Positions 52,496-61,514 of a stretch of 64,000 nucleotides of DNA are shown here, piece after piece. Made by a program: the position numbers and the translations under genes. The DNA comes from Actinomycetes bacterium. GTDB lineage: Bacteria; Actinomycetota; Coriobacteriia; Coriobacteriales; JAEZZM01. Where the stretch lies: NCBI GenBank assembly GCA_023418575.1, contig JAEZZM010000044.1, positions 62,001 through 126,000 of the forward strand, written 5' to 3'. Within the stretch, counting starts at the first letter, position 1; each line of letters begins with the position of its first letter. Below the pieces are notes generated by a model. It made no database searches. It was given only the letters and a program-made list of their open reading frames with translations, and was not told the DNA's origin.

Positions 52496-52579
52496 ATTGT
52501 AACAGTAGCCGCCCTCTAAGCAAGCGACAGATTCAATGAAACGGTCAATTGGCACTAATATGGCACTAATATTTTGCCT

Positions 52580-54340
52580 TTATTTGTAACCCAGATCTTT
52601 TAACTTAGCTTCTAGCTCTTCATTTATTATGCGCAAAGCTTTGATGCGCGCATAGCGCTTATCGTCAGACTCAATAATATGCCAGGGAGCATACTGACTT
52701 GAGGTAAGGCGCAGCATGTCATTTACACAAACATGATACAAATCATTTTTCTCTCGATTGCGCCAGTCTTCATCAGTTATCTTCCATTGCTTAGCTGGGT
52801 CATTTTGGCGCTCTTGAAAACGCCTAAGCTGCTCATCAGAAGAAACATTAATCCAAAACTTAATTAAGACAGCGCCCCAACGCTCAAGTTCTGCTTCAAA
52901 CTCATTAATCTCATCATAGGCACGCATCCACTCATCCTCACGTGCAAAGCGCTCAATGCGCTCTACCATAACGCGGCCGTACCAGGTGCGATCAAAGATA
53001 GCAATATGACCTGTGCGAGGGATTTTTGTCCAAAAGCGCCACAAGAAGGGGTGTGCCAGCTCTACTGCAGAAGGCGCTGCTATAGGGTGCACCACATAGC
53101 TGCGAGCATCTAAAGCACGGGCGACACGCTTGATATTTCCGCCCTTACCTGCAGCATCCCAGCCCTCATAGGCGATAATAACGGGCACCCTAAGCTTGTA
53201 CAAAATGGACTGCAGTTCTGATAAGCGTTTTTGCTCCTTTTTGAGCTCCTGTTTATACTGCTCATCACTTGCAACAGTCTTGTCAAAACGTATCTCATTA
53301 AGCGACTTTACCTTCTTAAGCTTAAATGAGCTTGTAAGTTTTTCTGTAGAGCCAATGCGCGCTTTAGTATAGGCCTGTTGTAAATCTAAAAGCTTCTTTG
53401 GCTCAAGCTCCTTACTTTTATCGGCACTCGCAGCTAAATAGGCATTAAGCTTCTCATGAGCCTCAGAAATGCGCTGGTTTTTATCGGCACTATGCTTTGC
53501 TTGCTCAAGCTTAAGGCGCGCACGATGATCCAAGGCCTCACTAATTGAATCAACCAAAATTTGCAAGATCTGAACAGATGCATTGCGTTTTTCGTGAGCA
53601 GGAACCAAATGCCACGGTGCAAAGCTATAGTTGGTTTGAGCGATGAGCTCATCAAAAATCTTAAAGTATTCAGGGTAGCGCTGAACCTGTCTTAAATCCT
53701 CTTTGTCTACACGCCAGGAGCTTTGTGGATCTAGCATTAAGTCTACAAAGCGCTGGCGCTGCGTAGCTTGGCTGATATGCAAAAAGAGTTTGACGATAAG
53801 GTAGCCATCTTGACTTAACTGACGCTCTATAGAAGAGATAGAGGCAATATAATCTTCCAAGGATAGATTCTGCTCTTGACCCTGTTCACTAGAGACGCTT
53901 CTTGCATGCTCATCAGTAGCAAACAACTTGCCCAAGGCATCAAAATCTTCAAGCTCGCCGCTGCTTAGTGCTGCTTTTTTATCGCGCGCATTCATAAGAC
54001 CGCGGGCGGCTGCATCATACCAAGCCTGATCAAAGATGGTGAAACTTCCATGCTCACCTATGCGACTCCAGAAACGTGCCATAAAAGGCAGGCGGTTCTC
54101 ATAGCCAATGGGATCTTCAGTGGTATACACATTAAACAAACGTGGATCTAAATCAACCACAAGATCTGAGATACGGCTTCCCTTTCCGGCCGATCCCCAG
54201 CCCTCAACTATGATTACAACTGGAAGCGACTCACGCTTGCAACGCTGTTGCAGCATCACAAGCTGGGCCTGCAGCTCATCCTTTTTCTCCTTGTAGACTG
54301 ACTTTTTTAATGCTTCTGGAAAGTTTAAATCTTTAAGCAT
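52580..54340 (-). CDS. Two-domain polyphosphate kinase 2 (polyphosphate:AMP phosphotransferase type)
   Basis: A 586-residue protein with two PPK2 domains. Domain 1 has Walker A EGWGSAGKGS (about 46-55) and FDQAWYDAA; domain 2 has EGWDAAGKGG and FDRTWYGRV, the full PPK2 lid/Walker B motif. In two-domain (class II) enzymes only the second domain is thought to be active; here the first keeps its P-loop but has Gln instead of Arg in DRxWY. It would transfer phosphate from polyphosphate to AMP. The ATG has GGGAGG upstream. Located between ahbC and nrdA. Confidence 0.85.
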   Translation of the reverse strand: MLKDLNFPEALKKSVYKEKKDELQAQLVMLQQRCKRESLPVVIIVEGWGSAGKGSRISDLVVDLDPRLFNVYTTEDPIGYENRLPFMARFWSRIGEHGSFTIFDQAWYDAAARGLMNARDKKAALSSGELEDFDALGKLFATDEHARSVSSEQGQEQNLSLEDYIASISSIERQLSQDGYLIVKLFLHISQATQRQRFVDLMLDPQSSWRVDKEDLRQVQRYPEYFKIFDELIAQTNYSFAPWHLVPAHEKRNASVQILQILVDSISEALDHRARLKLEQAKHSADKNQRISEAHEKLNAYLAASADKSKELEPKKLLDLQQAYTKARIGSTEKLTSSFKLKKVKSLNEIRFDKTVASDEQYKQELKKEQKRLSELQSILYKLRVPVIIAYEGWDAAGKGGNIKRVARALDARSYVVHPIAAPSAVELAHPFLWRFWTKIPRTGHIAIFDRTWYGRVMVERIERFAREDEWMRAYDEINEFEAELERWGAVLIKFWINVSSDEQLRRFQERQNDPAKQWKITDEDWRNREKNDLYHVCVNDMLRLTSSQYAPWHIIESDDKRYARIKALRIINEELEAKLKDLGYK

Positions 54341-54364
54341 GGCAGCCTCCCTGATAAGAGTCTT

Positions 54365-54418
54365 CCCGAGCTCAGACTCGAGCTTTTAGGCTCAAGCTTT
54401 TTGGCCCAAGCTTCTTAC
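54365..54418. repeat. 14-bp degenerate tandem repeats between ppk2 and ahbC
   Basis: Units CTCGAGCTTTTAGG (54377-54390), CTCAAGCTTTTTGG (54391-54404) and CCCAAGCTTCTTAC (54405-54418), preceded by a shorter CCCGAGCTCAGA. The last unit runs into the ahbC stop codon at 54415-54417. Confidence 0.8.
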
Positions 54419-55674
54419 ATAGCTTCAGCACTTAAAGCTGCAAGTTCTTCTTCAGCAATTTGCAGCAAATGATCTGAGGTAAGGCCTATTTCTTCGTCAC
54501 TCAAATAGCAAGCTGGATCTGGCTTCCACAAATCACCTGTTGCAGCCTCAGCTCTAACTCTAAAGTTTCCTCCGCAAATTGACAAGAAATTGCAGAATTT
54601 GCAACGTCCCTTTACAAAGGGGCGCTTATCTTTTAGACGATACATGAGCTCTGACTCTGGAGTTTGCTCTGAGACATCAGACCAGATCTCAGAAAATGGT
54701 CTATCTTTAATATTGCCAAAGGAGTAATGCCTCCAGAACTGATCGGCATATACCTCTCCGTCCCAGCTTATAGAGCAAATACCATTACCAGAAGAATTAC
54801 CTTGATTCCACTGCATGAGCTGCAAGGCATTTTGGGCACGCTGGGGATTTTCTTTTAAGAGCTCCATCCATACAAAGGGGCCGTCTGCATGATTATCAAC
54901 GGTAAGCACCTCAGGATTTAAGCCCTTATCAAACATACGCTGAGTTCTTGTCATAATATATCGTACGGTCTGGCGAGTTTGCTCATGGTTAAGATCTTCC
55001 TTCATAAGCTCTGTTCCACGACCTGCATACACCAAGTGATATAAGCAAATTCGATTGATCTGGCGCTCTTCCATAAGATCAAAAATCTTGGGAATTTCAC
55101 GATAATTTCTGTTATTTATAGTAAAGCGCAGACCAATCTTAATTCCTGCCTCACGCGCATTCTTAAGACCCTCTAAGGCACGTTCAAAGGAGCCCTCAAC
55201 ACCTCTAAAGGCGTCATGAACCTCACCAATACCATCAAGGGAAACTCCCACATATGAAAGACCAACCTCTGCAAATTGCTGGGCCTTTTCTTTTGTAATG
55301 AGTGTTCCGTTGGTAGAGATAACAACACGCATACCCTTAGATTTTGCGTAATGCATCAACTCAAGTAAATCAGGGCGCATAGTGGGTTCTCCACCACTAA
55401 AGAGAAGTACCGGGCAGCCAAAGGCTGCTAGATCATCTATCATGGTCTTAGCTTGTTCAGTTGTAAGCTCACCTTTATAGAGTTTATTTTCTGAACCAGC
55501 ATAACAGTGCACGCACTTTAAGTTACAGGTTTGCGTACAGTTCCATACTACAACAGGCTTTTTATCTCGAGAAAACTGGAGCATGCCACTAGGCAGTACT
55601 GCAGAATCTCGGTTATAGCGCAACACATCACTTGCCTCTACCGAACCGCAGTAGAGCTTTGAAATTCCTATCAT
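54415..55674 (-). CDS. ahbC: Radical SAM 12,18-didecarboxysiroheme deacetylase (AhbC/NirJ family)
   Basis: A 419-residue radical SAM protein. The N terminus MIGISKLYCGSVEASD is what I remember from AhbC proteins of sulfate reducers. The radical SAM cluster is C50-x3-C54-x2-C57 (CNLKCVHC), with SGGEP at about 94-98. A C-terminal Cys-rich SPASM-like part (CKFCNFLSICGGNFRVRAE, about 356-374) binds a second Fe-S cluster. AhbC removes acetate side chains from didecarboxysiroheme to give iron-coproporphyrin III on the way to heme. NirJ proteins of heme d1 synthesis are close relatives; the hem operon context, without nir genes, favours AhbC. AGGGGGAGG precedes the ATG. Confidence 0.85.
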   Translation of the reverse strand: MIGISKLYCGSVEASDVLRYNRDSAVLPSGMLQFSRDKKPVVVWNCTQTCNLKCVHCYAGSENKLYKGELTTEQAKTMIDDLAAFGCPVLLFSGGEPTMRPDLLELMHYAKSKGMRVVISTNGTLITKEKAQQFAEVGLSYVGVSLDGIGEVHDAFRGVEGSFERALEGLKNAREAGIKIGLRFTINNRNYREIPKIFDLMEERQINRICLYHLVYAGRGTELMKEDLNHEQTRQTVRYIMTRTQRMFDKGLNPEVLTVDNHADGPFVWMELLKENPQRAQNALQLMQWNQGNSSGNGICSISWDGEVYADQFWRHYSFGNIKDRPFSEIWSDVSEQTPESELMYRLKDKRPFVKGRCKFCNFLSICGGNFRVRAEAATGDLWKPDPACYLSDEEIGLTSDHLLQIAEEELAALSAEAM

Positions 55675-55703
55675 AAGGCCTCCCCCTTATTTTTCTGGCA
55701 ATA

Positions 55704-57260
55704 TTATGTACGATAGTAGTTCTCTAGAGCTTCGCATAATCCCATTATTGTGTAATCATTAGCTTGAGCAGCAAGCTTTAATCCGCAGTCACTCATAGTC
55801 TCTGATGTAATGGGACCAATGCTAAAGCACTTGGGTAGTGCATTGTTTTTGATAAGTTCTTCTAGATAATCAGCACCCATAAGCGTGCAAAAATTCTTAA
55901 CTGTAGAACTAGAGCTAAAACAAAGACCCTCAATTTGCCCACCGGCCAAAAGCGCTTTAAGCTCTGCTATTGGCGCATCTTCATCAAGTACAGTCTCATA
56001 AGCTTCTACGAGCTCTAAATCTACACCCAATTGAACTAGGGCCTCAGGCAAAAGTTCACGAGCTTCTTTAGCGCGTGGCAACAAGAGCTTGCTTCCCTTA
56101 CCTACACCATGATCCACTAAGGCCTCTAGTACTGCCTCTGCCCTATACTCATCAGGAATAAGATCAGGTACAAGGCCATATGAGATCATTTCTTGTGCTG
56201 TTGCGCTGCCAATAGCAGCAAAGCGTGTAGTGGATAAAGAGCGTGTATCAAAACCCTGCTCAAAGAGGGCTTCAAAATATGCTTGTACCCCATTTACTGA
56301 GGTAAGAACAACCCAATCATAGCTACCTTGTGCCGATAAAAGAGCAGCGTTTAACAAAGGCTGTCTATCTTGTGGCTCAACTATCTTAATGGTGGGGAAC
56401 TCAAATACTAAGGCTCCTCGGGCCTTAAGCTCATCAGCAAGTTTTGAAGCCTGCAATCTTGAGCGCGTAATTACAAAACGCTTGTTATGCAGAACTTGAT
56501 CTTGACCACGGCTTTGAGGATCAAACCAAGAAAGTTGCTTAGATAAGAGCGCTACCTTACCCACCACAATAATTGCAGGAGCTTCAAACTTATGTTTTTC
56601 AATATCCTCTGCCAAGCGCTCCAGTGTAGTTAAAAGAAATTCTTGTTTAGTGGTAGTGCCCCAGCGGATGAGCGCAACGCTTTCATCGGCAGCTCTGCCA
56701 TGCTCCATCAATTTTGTTGCAATGAGCTTTGCATTTCTTATGCCCATATAAAAACAGAGCGTGTCTGCTGCCTGAGCAAGATGTTCCCACTTGATGGAAG
56801 ATTGGTTCTTTTGCGGGTCTTCATGACCCGTAACAAAACAGACCGAGCTTGCCATTCCTCTATGAGTTACCGGAATGCCTGCATATGCTGGTGCAGCAAT
56901 TCCGGAGCTAATGCCAGGTATAATCTCAAAGGGAATCTGCTCTTCAACAAGGGCAAGCGCCTCTTCTCCACCGCGGCCAAAAACAAAGGGGTCGCCACCC
57001 TTTAGACGGCATACACGCTTGCCACCATCTTCTTTTGCTTTGGCCACTAAGAGCGTATTGATTTCTTCCTGCGTTACGTGTTCACAAAAACCTTTTTTAC
57101 CCACAAAGATGCGCTGGGCATCCTTGGGGGCATAGTCCATGAGCTCCTCATTTGCTAGGTAGTCATAGATAAGCACCTCTGCCTTTTTGAGAGCCTTAAT
57201 GGCTTTAAGACTAATGAGCTCTGGATCTCCGGGACCTGCACCAATAAGAGATACAAACAT
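55704..57260 (-). CDS. Fused uroporphyrinogen-III C-methyltransferase / uroporphyrinogen-III synthase
   Basis: A 518-residue fusion. Residues 1-245 are CobA/SUMT: VSLIGAGPGDPELISLKA, GGDPFVFGRGGEE (about 86-98), GIPVTHRGMASS and CFYMG. Residues about 260-518 are HemD: RFVITRSRLQASKLADELKARGA then FSSSSTVKNF and FSIGPITSETM. The HemD half closes hydroxymethylbilane to uroporphyrinogen III and the CobA half methylates it to precorrin-2, so the fusion directs flux to the siroheme branch. It overlaps the hemC stop and is followed by ahbC 29 bp later. Confidence 0.92.
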   Translation of the reverse strand: MFVSLIGAGPGDPELISLKAIKALKKAEVLIYDYLANEELMDYAPKDAQRIFVGKKGFCEHVTQEEINTLLVAKAKEDGGKRVCRLKGGDPFVFGRGGEEALALVEEQIPFEIIPGISSGIAAPAYAGIPVTHRGMASSVCFVTGHEDPQKNQSSIKWEHLAQAADTLCFYMGIRNAKLIATKLMEHGRAADESVALIRWGTTTKQEFLLTTLERLAEDIEKHKFEAPAIIVVGKVALLSKQLSWFDPQSRGQDQVLHNKRFVITRSRLQASKLADELKARGALVFEFPTIKIVEPQDRQPLLNAALLSAQGSYDWVVLTSVNGVQAYFEALFEQGFDTRSLSTTRFAAIGSATAQEMISYGLVPDLIPDEYRAEAVLEALVDHGVGKGSKLLLPRAKEARELLPEALVQLGVDLELVEAYETVLDEDAPIAELKALLAGGQIEGLCFSSSSTVKNFCTLMGADYLEELIKNNALPKCFSIGPITSETMSDCGLKLAAQANDYTIMGLCEALENYYRT

Positions 57261-58237
57261 TAGAAGATCACCTGACCTTGGGACTGCCTGCTAAGAATAT
57301 CTCGCTGTTCTTGCAAGAGTTTTGAAACGCCCTGAGTGCGCAGCTCATCTACCACTGTATATGCAAGCTGCTCATACTCTTTTTTATTACCTGAAATTTC
57401 AGAACGGAGTACTTGTTTTCCATCTAGTGAAAGCACTTTTGCATCTATGCGCATGGTTTTATCGTCAGGCAAAACTCGTGCAAACACAGCAAGCGGGGCC
57501 TGGCAGCCACCCTCAAGCTCCTTCATTACAATGCGCTCGGCCATAACAGACCTAAAGCTTGATTTATGATTAAACTGCTCAAGAATGGTAGCACTAAACA
57601 GATCTTGTGATTTAATTTCTACCCCTATAGCAGCCTGACCCACCGCAGGAAGCATCTCATCAAGATCTAAATAGGCACTTATGCGAGAGGTCCAGCCCAT
57701 TCTTCTGATGCCTGCCGCAGCCAAAATTGCTGCGTCTAGCTCTCCTTGTTCAACTTTAGCTAGACGTGTGTCAAGATTTCCTCTAAGCTCAACTAAGTTT
57801 AGGTCAGGCCTTAGTGCTCGCAGCTGCGCCCTACGGCGCAATGAGCCGGTGCCTACACGCGCACCCTCTTTAAGCTCCATGATGCTTTGTGCCTCGTGAT
57901 TATAAGAAACTAAAACGTCTCGTACGTCCTCACGCAAAGGGATGCAGGCTATCTCTAGACCCTCAGGAAGCAGGCTGGGCACATCTTTCATGGAGTGTAC
58001 ACAGCAATCTATTTCTTCATCAAGCAACTTTATTTCAAGCTCTTTGGTAAAAAGCCCCTTAGAATCAAATTTTGAAAGTGCAACATCTAATATCTTATCG
58101 CCCGTGGTTTTAACTACCTGAATCTCTACTTCAAGCTGTGGACGCAAATTCCTTACCAAGGCTGCAATATATTCTGCCTGCTTAAGAGCTAGTGCAGAAC
58201 CTCTGGTGCCTATTACAAAACTGTTTCTGGATCGCAT
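57260..58237 (-). CDS. hemC: Hydroxymethylbilane synthase (porphobilinogen deaminase)
   Basis: A 325-residue HemC: IGTRGSALALKQAE opening, VHSMKDVPS (about 80-88), TGSLRRRAQL (about 130-139), and the dipyrromethane-cofactor cysteine C245 in LEGGCQAPLAV. It polymerises four porphobilinogens into the linear tetrapyrrole. ATG at 58235-58237; a weakly placed AAGGAG lies 11 bases upstream. Sits between hemA (110 bp) and cobA/hemD (1-bp overlap). Confidence 0.94.
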   Translation of the reverse strand: MRSRNSFVIGTRGSALALKQAEYIAALVRNLRPQLEVEIQVVKTTGDKILDVALSKFDSKGLFTKELEIKLLDEEIDCCVHSMKDVPSLLPEGLEIACIPLREDVRDVLVSYNHEAQSIMELKEGARVGTGSLRRRAQLRALRPDLNLVELRGNLDTRLAKVEQGELDAAILAAAGIRRMGWTSRISAYLDLDEMLPAVGQAAIGVEIKSQDLFSATILEQFNHKSSFRSVMAERIVMKELEGGCQAPLAVFARVLPDDKTMRIDAKVLSLDGKQVLRSEISGNKKEYEQLAYTVVDELRTQGVSKLLQEQRDILSRQSQGQVIF

Positions 58238-58347
58238 GCTTGGTGCTGCTCCTTTTCTTCATTCTTGGGCTGTTAGCTTATCTTGGCTTATCCTTGCTCT
58301 TCTCGCCCCTTGCGCTTTGCTCACGTAAGCTCTGTAAGTTTGCTATC

Positions 58348-59715
58348 CTACTCTGTCTTATCTCCCTCTTTAAACTGCTGATCTTGACGCAATTGATGTG
58401 CACGCAACATGGCCTGCCTGCAGGCATCAGGTACTTCACCGTCAGGATTAGTGTCCAGACCAAAGAGATAGCGAGCAGCTTGTGTAAAAACGTAGGCCTC
58501 TGGATCAAGAGCGTCTTTTCTAAGGCGAGCAAAGGGGCCATGGAGCATCTTAGTGATGATTGAATTTGCCATAGCTTCTATTACCTCGCGCTCTTGCTCA
58601 CCCAAAGAGCCCAGACGTTTATAGGCGCGGGCAAGCTCTTTGTCTCTAATCTTTTCTGCTTTTTGACGCATATGGACTATGGTGGGAATCACTGATCGCT
58701 CTTGAAGCCAGCGCTTATAGCCATCAAGCTCTTCTTCAATGATCTTGCGCGCCTCTTCGGCCTCTTGGCGCCTAGACTCATAACCTTGTTCTACCAATGA
58801 CTGCAGATCATCAAGATCATAGAGATACACATCATCAAGCTTGCCTGCCTTGGGATCAACATCTCTTGGAAGAGCAATATCTATAATGAGAAGCGAATTC
58901 CCTTTTGAGTTTTTCTTTGCTGCCCTGAGCTCTTTATAGCTAATTGCGTAGTCTTCAGAAGATGTTGAACTAATAACAATGTCGCAAACAGACAGACATC
59001 CGATAAGATCATGCATATAATGAGCCTGACCACCCACCTGAGCTGCAAGTTCTTTGGCCTTTAGATAGGTGCGGTTTATAACATGAATGGAATCTGCACC
59101 GCGCTCTTTTAGATATTGAGCTGCAAGTTCGGCCATCTCACCTGCACCTAACAACAGGATTTTCCTACGCTTAAGATCAGAAAAAACCGACTCTGCAAGT
59201 TGAACTGCCGCTGTTGAAATTGATACAGAAGATGCGCCTATCATAGTCTGACTACGCACACGCTTACCAACCTCTAGAGCCTGTCTAAAGAGCTGGTTAA
59301 GCATGGTCTTAGTAGCTAAAGAGGCCTCTGCTATACTATAAGCTCTGCGCACCTGACCTAAAATTTGTGCCTCACCCAAGACCATAGAATCAAGGGAACT
59401 TACCACACTAAAGAGATGAAAAACCACTTCCATAGCACTGTGACCGTAGGTGTAACCCAAGAGTGCACAGGGGCCCTGTTCTAACTTTTTAGAAAGAAAC
59501 TTTACCAATAAGCCAATGCCATTAATGCCTAAGTCTATGTCTGCATAAATCTCTGTTCTATTGCAGGTAGACAAAATTACTGCCTCATTAAGACCAGGTA
59601 GAGCTAGCAAATCTTTATATGCGTTTTCCAAGTCTTCTCGCTTAGAAAAACTCAATTTTTCTCTAAGCTCAAGAGGCGCGCTTTTATGAGAAACTCCAAC
59701 AAGGACCAAGGCCAT
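58348..59715 (-). CDS. hemA: Glutamyl-tRNA reductase
   Basis: A 455-residue HemA, first committed step of the C5 tetrapyrrole route: reduction of Glu-tRNA to glutamate semialdehyde. Catalytic Cys51 lies in STCNRTEIYAD; LGEAQILGQVRRAY (about 106-119) is the second signature; a Rossmann NADPH site (LLLGAGEMAELAAQYL) follows near 187, then the helical dimerisation domain. The C terminus (from about 420) is longer than usual and polar. Three bases after precorrin-2 dehydrogenase, with GGAAAG in that gene's end. Confidence 0.94.
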   Translation of the reverse strand: MALVLVGVSHKSAPLELREKLSFSKREDLENAYKDLLALPGLNEAVILSTCNRTEIYADIDLGINGIGLLVKFLSKKLEQGPCALLGYTYGHSAMEVVFHLFSVVSSLDSMVLGEAQILGQVRRAYSIAEASLATKTMLNQLFRQALEVGKRVRSQTMIGASSVSISTAAVQLAESVFSDLKRRKILLLGAGEMAELAAQYLKERGADSIHVINRTYLKAKELAAQVGGQAHYMHDLIGCLSVCDIVISSTSSEDYAISYKELRAAKKNSKGNSLLIIDIALPRDVDPKAGKLDDVYLYDLDDLQSLVEQGYESRRQEAEEARKIIEEELDGYKRWLQERSVIPTIVHMRQKAEKIRDKELARAYKRLGSLGEQEREVIEAMANSIITKMLHGPFARLRKDALDPEAYVFTQAARYLFGLDTNPDGEVPDACRQAMLRAHQLRQDQQFKEGDKTE

Positions 59716-59718
59716 GGG

Positions 59719-60432
59719 CTAAAACTTTCCAGGTACATATGCAAGCACTTGTGCGCGCTTTGCCTCATCTTTTATAGCGGGTACAACATATTCTCTAAAG
59801 ACATCTTCAGCTTCGGGGATTACACCCTCTTTTATCTTCTCCAAGAGATCAGAAGCAACCAAGGCTTCCAAAAGGGGTTTTCTATCCTTTTCATCTCCCA
59901 GGACTCTCTGTTTTACAATCTCTCTTACCTCAGCTAAAACTTGAAGGTACAAGCTGTAATACTGGGGATATTGTAATTCCAGCTCTTTTCTAATTTCACG
60001 TGCCAAAACTGGTGAGGAGCCAGCAGTTGAAATAGCAATCTGAAGCGGATCCCTGCGCACAATGGAGGGTACATAGAAGCTGCAATATTCAGGAACATCA
60101 ACTACGTTTACAAAAATCTTGTTTTTATCGGCTTCTTCAAAAACTTGTCTATTTGTTTGCTGATCAGCGCAGGCGCAGACCACAAGCCAGGCCTCCAAAA
60201 GATCTCCCTGCTGATAAACGCGGCGCTCATGCTCACAAATACCGCTTTTCACCAAAAGCTCCAGGGCCTCGGTGAGCTCTGGAGAAATAATGCGCAGCTT
60301 TGCACGATAATCTAAAAGACTTAATATCTTACGTTCTGCCACGGCTCCGCCGCCAATTACTACCACCAATTTATTTTCTAAATTGGCAAAGAGCGGATAA
60401 CCTAAAAAGGCTTCATGTGATTGTTCACTCAT
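59719..60432 (-). CDS. Precorrin-2 dehydrogenase (siroheme synthase N-terminal type)
   Basis: A 237-residue protein of the Met8p/CysG-N/SirC family. LVVVIGGGAVAERKI (about 22-36) is the NAD site; VNVVDVPEYCSFYVPSIVRRDPLQIAISTAGSSPVLAREIR (spanning about 108-148) is the family core. It oxidises precorrin-2 to sirohydrochlorin and may or may not also insert iron; CbiK at 28 kb could do the latter. Preceded by GGGGGAAG. Lies between the HemX-like gene and hemA. Confidence 0.9.
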   Translation of the reverse strand: MSEQSHEAFLGYPLFANLENKLVVVIGGGAVAERKILSLLDYRAKLRIISPELTEALELLVKSGICEHERRVYQQGDLLEAWLVVCACADQQTNRQVFEEADKNKIFVNVVDVPEYCSFYVPSIVRRDPLQIAISTAGSSPVLAREIRKELELQYPQYYSLYLQVLAEVREIVKQRVLGDEKDRKPLLEALVASDLLEKIKEGVIPEAEDVFREYVVPAIKDEAKRAQVLAYVPGKF

Positions 60433-60456
60433 AGCTTACTTCCCCCTCTTTTGCCC

Positions 60457-61287
60457 TTATGTCGATAAGAACTGAGCTGGTAAAAACATAGGAATTGAGG
60501 CTGATAATACCGCCAAAATCAAGGTTAGAGCGGCAAGTGCCACACCTGTTTTAGAACTGCTTGCAGTTGATGCTCTCAGTACATATACCTGAAAGAGATA
60601 AAGCAAGACCACAAACCATAAAGCTCCTGCTAATAGCACGCGAGGAGATAAAAACCACAGCTCTACAAGGTGCACAGCACGTAAAATTCCTAAAACTAAA
60701 CCTACACTATATAAGGGCATTCCTATTAATACACAGTTTCTGCCCATTTGTTTTAATGCTGATAAGCCCGGATAACGCTTGAGTTTAGATACTTCTTTGT
60801 TTTTAAGATTTTTATCCTGAAGCAAGGCAAGTATAGATGCAATGCCCGTTATCAAAAAGAGTGAAGCGCTTATCATATAACAGGCAACATGAACAACAAG
60901 ATAAGGCCAGCTTTGATAGACCTCATTTAACGCAGCATCTCTACTCATAAGACCAAGGGCAGAAGAGATGAGCTCAAAAGCTAAGGCACAAACAATTAAG
61001 TAATCACCATATGCCCGTTTGCCTGCGATGAGCAAAATGAGATATGTAAGGGCACAAGCCCAGGAGATAAGCATCAGGACATTGGCACCTTGCAGCTGTG
61101 TGCCAGCTTGCAAAACAGAGCTGCAGCCAATAAAGGCAGATTGAAAAACAAGACCGCTTAAAGCAAAGCAAATGCCAAGCTTTTGAAACTGCTGACTTTG
61201 TGTCAAATGCTTGTGCACACAAATTGAAACCTGCCCACCATAGGCCACCAAGCTAATAACAAAAAAGAGGATGGTGAGTAAAAGCAC
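60457..61287 (-). CDS. HemX/CcsA-like cytochrome c assembly membrane protein
   Basis: A 276-residue protein with about eight membrane helices. WPYLVVHVACYMISASLFLITGIAS and CVLIGMPLYSVGLVLGILRA place conserved histidines as in the HemX/CcsA cytochrome assembly family. The tryptophan-rich WWD heme-handling motif is absent, so I favour HemX, a membrane protein often encoded next to hemA, over a true CcsA. The start is GTG at 61285-61287 with AGGAG upstream. It links the ccm genes to the hem genes in one transcript. Confidence 0.75.
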   Translation of the reverse strand: MLLLTILFFVISLVAYGGQVSICVHKHLTQSQQFQKLGICFALSGLVFQSAFIGCSSVLQAGTQLQGANVLMLISWACALTYLILLIAGKRAYGDYLIVCALAFELISSALGLMSRDAALNEVYQSWPYLVVHVACYMISASLFLITGIASILALLQDKNLKNKEVSKLKRYPGLSALKQMGRNCVLIGMPLYSVGLVLGILRAVHLVELWFLSPRVLLAGALWFVVLLYLFQVYVLRASTASSSKTGVALAALTLILAVLSASIPMFLPAQFLST

Positions 61288-61290
61288 AAG

Positions 61291-61497
61291 TTACTCCTTA
61301 AGTTGCTTGGCTTCAAGCTTTTTTAAGCTCAGATCCAGAGCTTTGATGTCATTTTTAGTTTTTTGTAACTTAGCAATGCTTACGATAAGGGCAATAAGCA
61401 AAACAAGCCACATTAAGGCATAGGCTGCTATAACAAAGGGTGCAGCAGGCATTACGGTTGAATATATTTCAGAAAGAATTGGATCTAAGTATGCCAT
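61291..61497 (-). CDS. ccmD: CcmD-like small membrane protein
   Basis: A 68-residue protein with one helix (about 19-41, FVIAAYALMWLVLLIALIVS) followed by a Lys-rich coil. This is the layout of CcmD, which helps release heme-loaded CcmE from the CcmABC complex. Sequence alone is too short for a firm call; position directly after ccmC decides it. ATG with GGAG upstream. Confidence 0.7.
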   Translation of the reverse strand: MAYLDPILSEIYSTVMPAAPFVIAAYALMWLVLLIALIVSIAKLQKTKNDIKALDLSLKKLEAKQLKE

Positions 61498-61514
61498 TAT
61501 TACTCCTTTTTGGC

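Noticed and set aside
60457..61287. CcsA (system II cytochrome c synthetase)
   Set aside because: It lacks the WWD tryptophan motif, and a full system I set (CcmABCDF) is adjacent.
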